DNA from: Spirochaetota bacterium
Lineage (GTDB): Bacteria; Spirochaetota; JAGLSM01
Direction of reading: 5' to 3'
Length of the DNA: 8,430 bases
NCBI GenBank assembly: GCA_023135745.1
Contig: JAGLSM010000064.1
Location: forward strand, 1-8,430
Shown here: positions 7,542 through 8,430 of the stretch, piece after piece
How positions within the stretch are numbered: the stretch's first letter is position 1
How the letters are laid out: each line of letters starts with the position of its first letter
The notes under the pieces: model-generated
Seen by the model: the letters and a program-made list of their open reading frames with translations, nothing else
Database searches by the model: none
What the model was told of the DNA's origin: nothing
Position numbers and translations under genes: made by a program

Positions 7542-8430
7542 ACAAATTATTACTCAATGTAGAAATAGAAGAAATTTTACCAATATTAACAATTCAGGAT
7601 CCTGATCATATCAGATTGAAAGAACTTTATAAAAAATCAATAGAAAACTTTAGTATTGATATAAGCTCATGTCTGACAATCAGGGACTTAAACGAACTTT
7701 CAGGATGCAATGACTGGCAAATACATATAATATTAATTCTCATGTTTAAAGCCGTTAAAAATGGAAGCTTGTGCATAGGTATTAATAATCTTGAAAGGCT
7801 TCTTGATTCAGCAGATACTCATCCTAAAATTTATAAATCTCATACTGAACTTGCAAGACAAATAAAAAAATGGATAATATCAAATTCACAATCAATTATT
7901 TCTGAAAATGATTATACACCTCTAATAATATCAGGTAATGAAAATTCCAGAAGGATATATTTCCACCTTTTTTATATTAATGAAAAGAGCCTTGTTGAAG
8001 GTATTGTAAGGCTTATCGATCAAAAAAATGTGGAATTAACCTCAAATAATATAAAACAAATTACAACAGTCTTAAAAGATGTAATTGAAAACAATCCGGC
8101 AGCAATAAATGAAAGCCCTGTCATACTTAATAAGGAACAAAAAATTGCCGTGACAATAGCTCTTTTACAGAATTTTACAATAATTTCAGGAGGGCCCGGA
8201 ACAGGCAAAACTTCAATAACTTCTTCTATTATAAGAGCCCTTGTCAAACTTGGATATAACCCTGATCTTATAGCCCTTTGCGCGCCTACAGGCAGGGCTG
8301 CCCAACGTCTGGCTCATTCTATAAACCTGTATACAAAAAATATTAACGGAAACAGTGATACGCTTAATAATATTAAAGCCTCAACTATACACCGCTTGTT
8401 GGGCTATAATCCTACCTACAATACCTTCAT
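7538..8430 (+). CDS. recD: RecBCD enzyme subunit RecD, 5'-3' helicase (N-terminal half, cut by window edge)
   Basis: RecD is the SF1B helicase that moves 5'-3' on the strand opposite RecB and activates nuclease degradation before Chi. Only 297 codons (plus two bases) are inside the window, roughly half of the usual ~600 residues, and no stop occurs. The N-terminal part (about 1-165) resembles the RecC-binding domain of E. coli-type RecD, with GSLCIGINNLERLL (76-89) parallel to GHVCLPLSRLE, rather than the helix-hairpin-helix start of RecD2. The helicase core begins with ILNKEQKIAV (196-205), the Walker A motif ISGGPGTGKTS (216-226), motif Ia CAPTGRAAQRLAHSI (248-262) and ASTIHRLLGYNP (281-292), all classic RecD signatures. 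The start codon ATG overlaps the recB stop (ATGA). Motifs II-VI lie beyond the right edge, so integrity of the rest cannot be judged. Confidence 0.97.
   Translation, partial: MNKLLLNVEIEEILPILTIQDPDHIRLKELYKKSIENFSIDISSCLTIRDLNELSGCNDWQIHIILILMFKAVKNGSLCIGINNLERLLDSADTHPKIYKSHTELARQIKKWIISNSQSIISENDYTPLIISGNENSRRIYFHLFYINEKSLVEGIVRLIDQKNVELTSNNIKQITTVLKDVIENNPAAINESPVILNKEQKIAVTIALLQNFTIISGGPGTGKTSITSSIIRALVKLGYNPDLIALCAPTGRAAQRLAHSINLYTKNINGNSDTLNNIKASTIHRLLGYNPTYNTF

Noticed and set aside
146..8430. AddAB (RexAB) instead of RecBCD
   Set aside because: The first gene has RecC-specific blocks and no iron-sulphur Cys cluster or nuclease motif as in AddB, and a RecD gene follows.

Overview
This window holds one operon-like unit on the + strand: recC, recB and the first half of recD. 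Together they encode the three subunits of the RecBCD (exonuclease V) helicase-nuclease, which repairs DNA double-strand breaks and degrades linear DNA. The organism is an AT-rich bacterium using the standard code (TAA and TGA both act as stops; many ATA, AGA and AAA codons). The direct order recC-recB-recD, without the ptrA gene that separates recC from recB in Escherichia coli, occurs in several phyla including spirochaetes. I cannot assign a lineage from this sequence alone.

Layout. Positions 1-145 are non-coding as far as I can tell. They contain a short GC-rich patch with an imperfect hairpin, a T-rich tract that could be an upstream gene's terminator, and a weak promoter candidate. recC runs 146-3775, recB 3765-7541, and recD from 7538 past the right edge. 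The genes overlap by 11 bases (recC/recB) and 4 bases (recB/recD, ATGA), and each start has a purine-rich ribosome binding site. This points to one transcript with coupled translation.

How the genes work together. RecB is an SF1A 3'-5' helicase joined to a nuclease domain, and all its helicase motifs and nuclease catalytic residues are intact. RecC is the catalytically dead scaffold that splits the duplex and, in E. coli, reads Chi on the 3' strand. RecD is the SF1B 5'-3' helicase on the other strand. RecB looks active, and RecD looks intact as far as it is visible. The main point of interest is in RecC. The residues that line the E. coli Chi-reading pocket are mostly changed here although the surrounding fold aligns without gaps, so this enzyme may answer to a different Chi sequence or to none.

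I found no RNA gene, mobile element, CRISPR array or clearly unknown gene. This is a well-understood system in an uncharacterised host, not a new kind of system.
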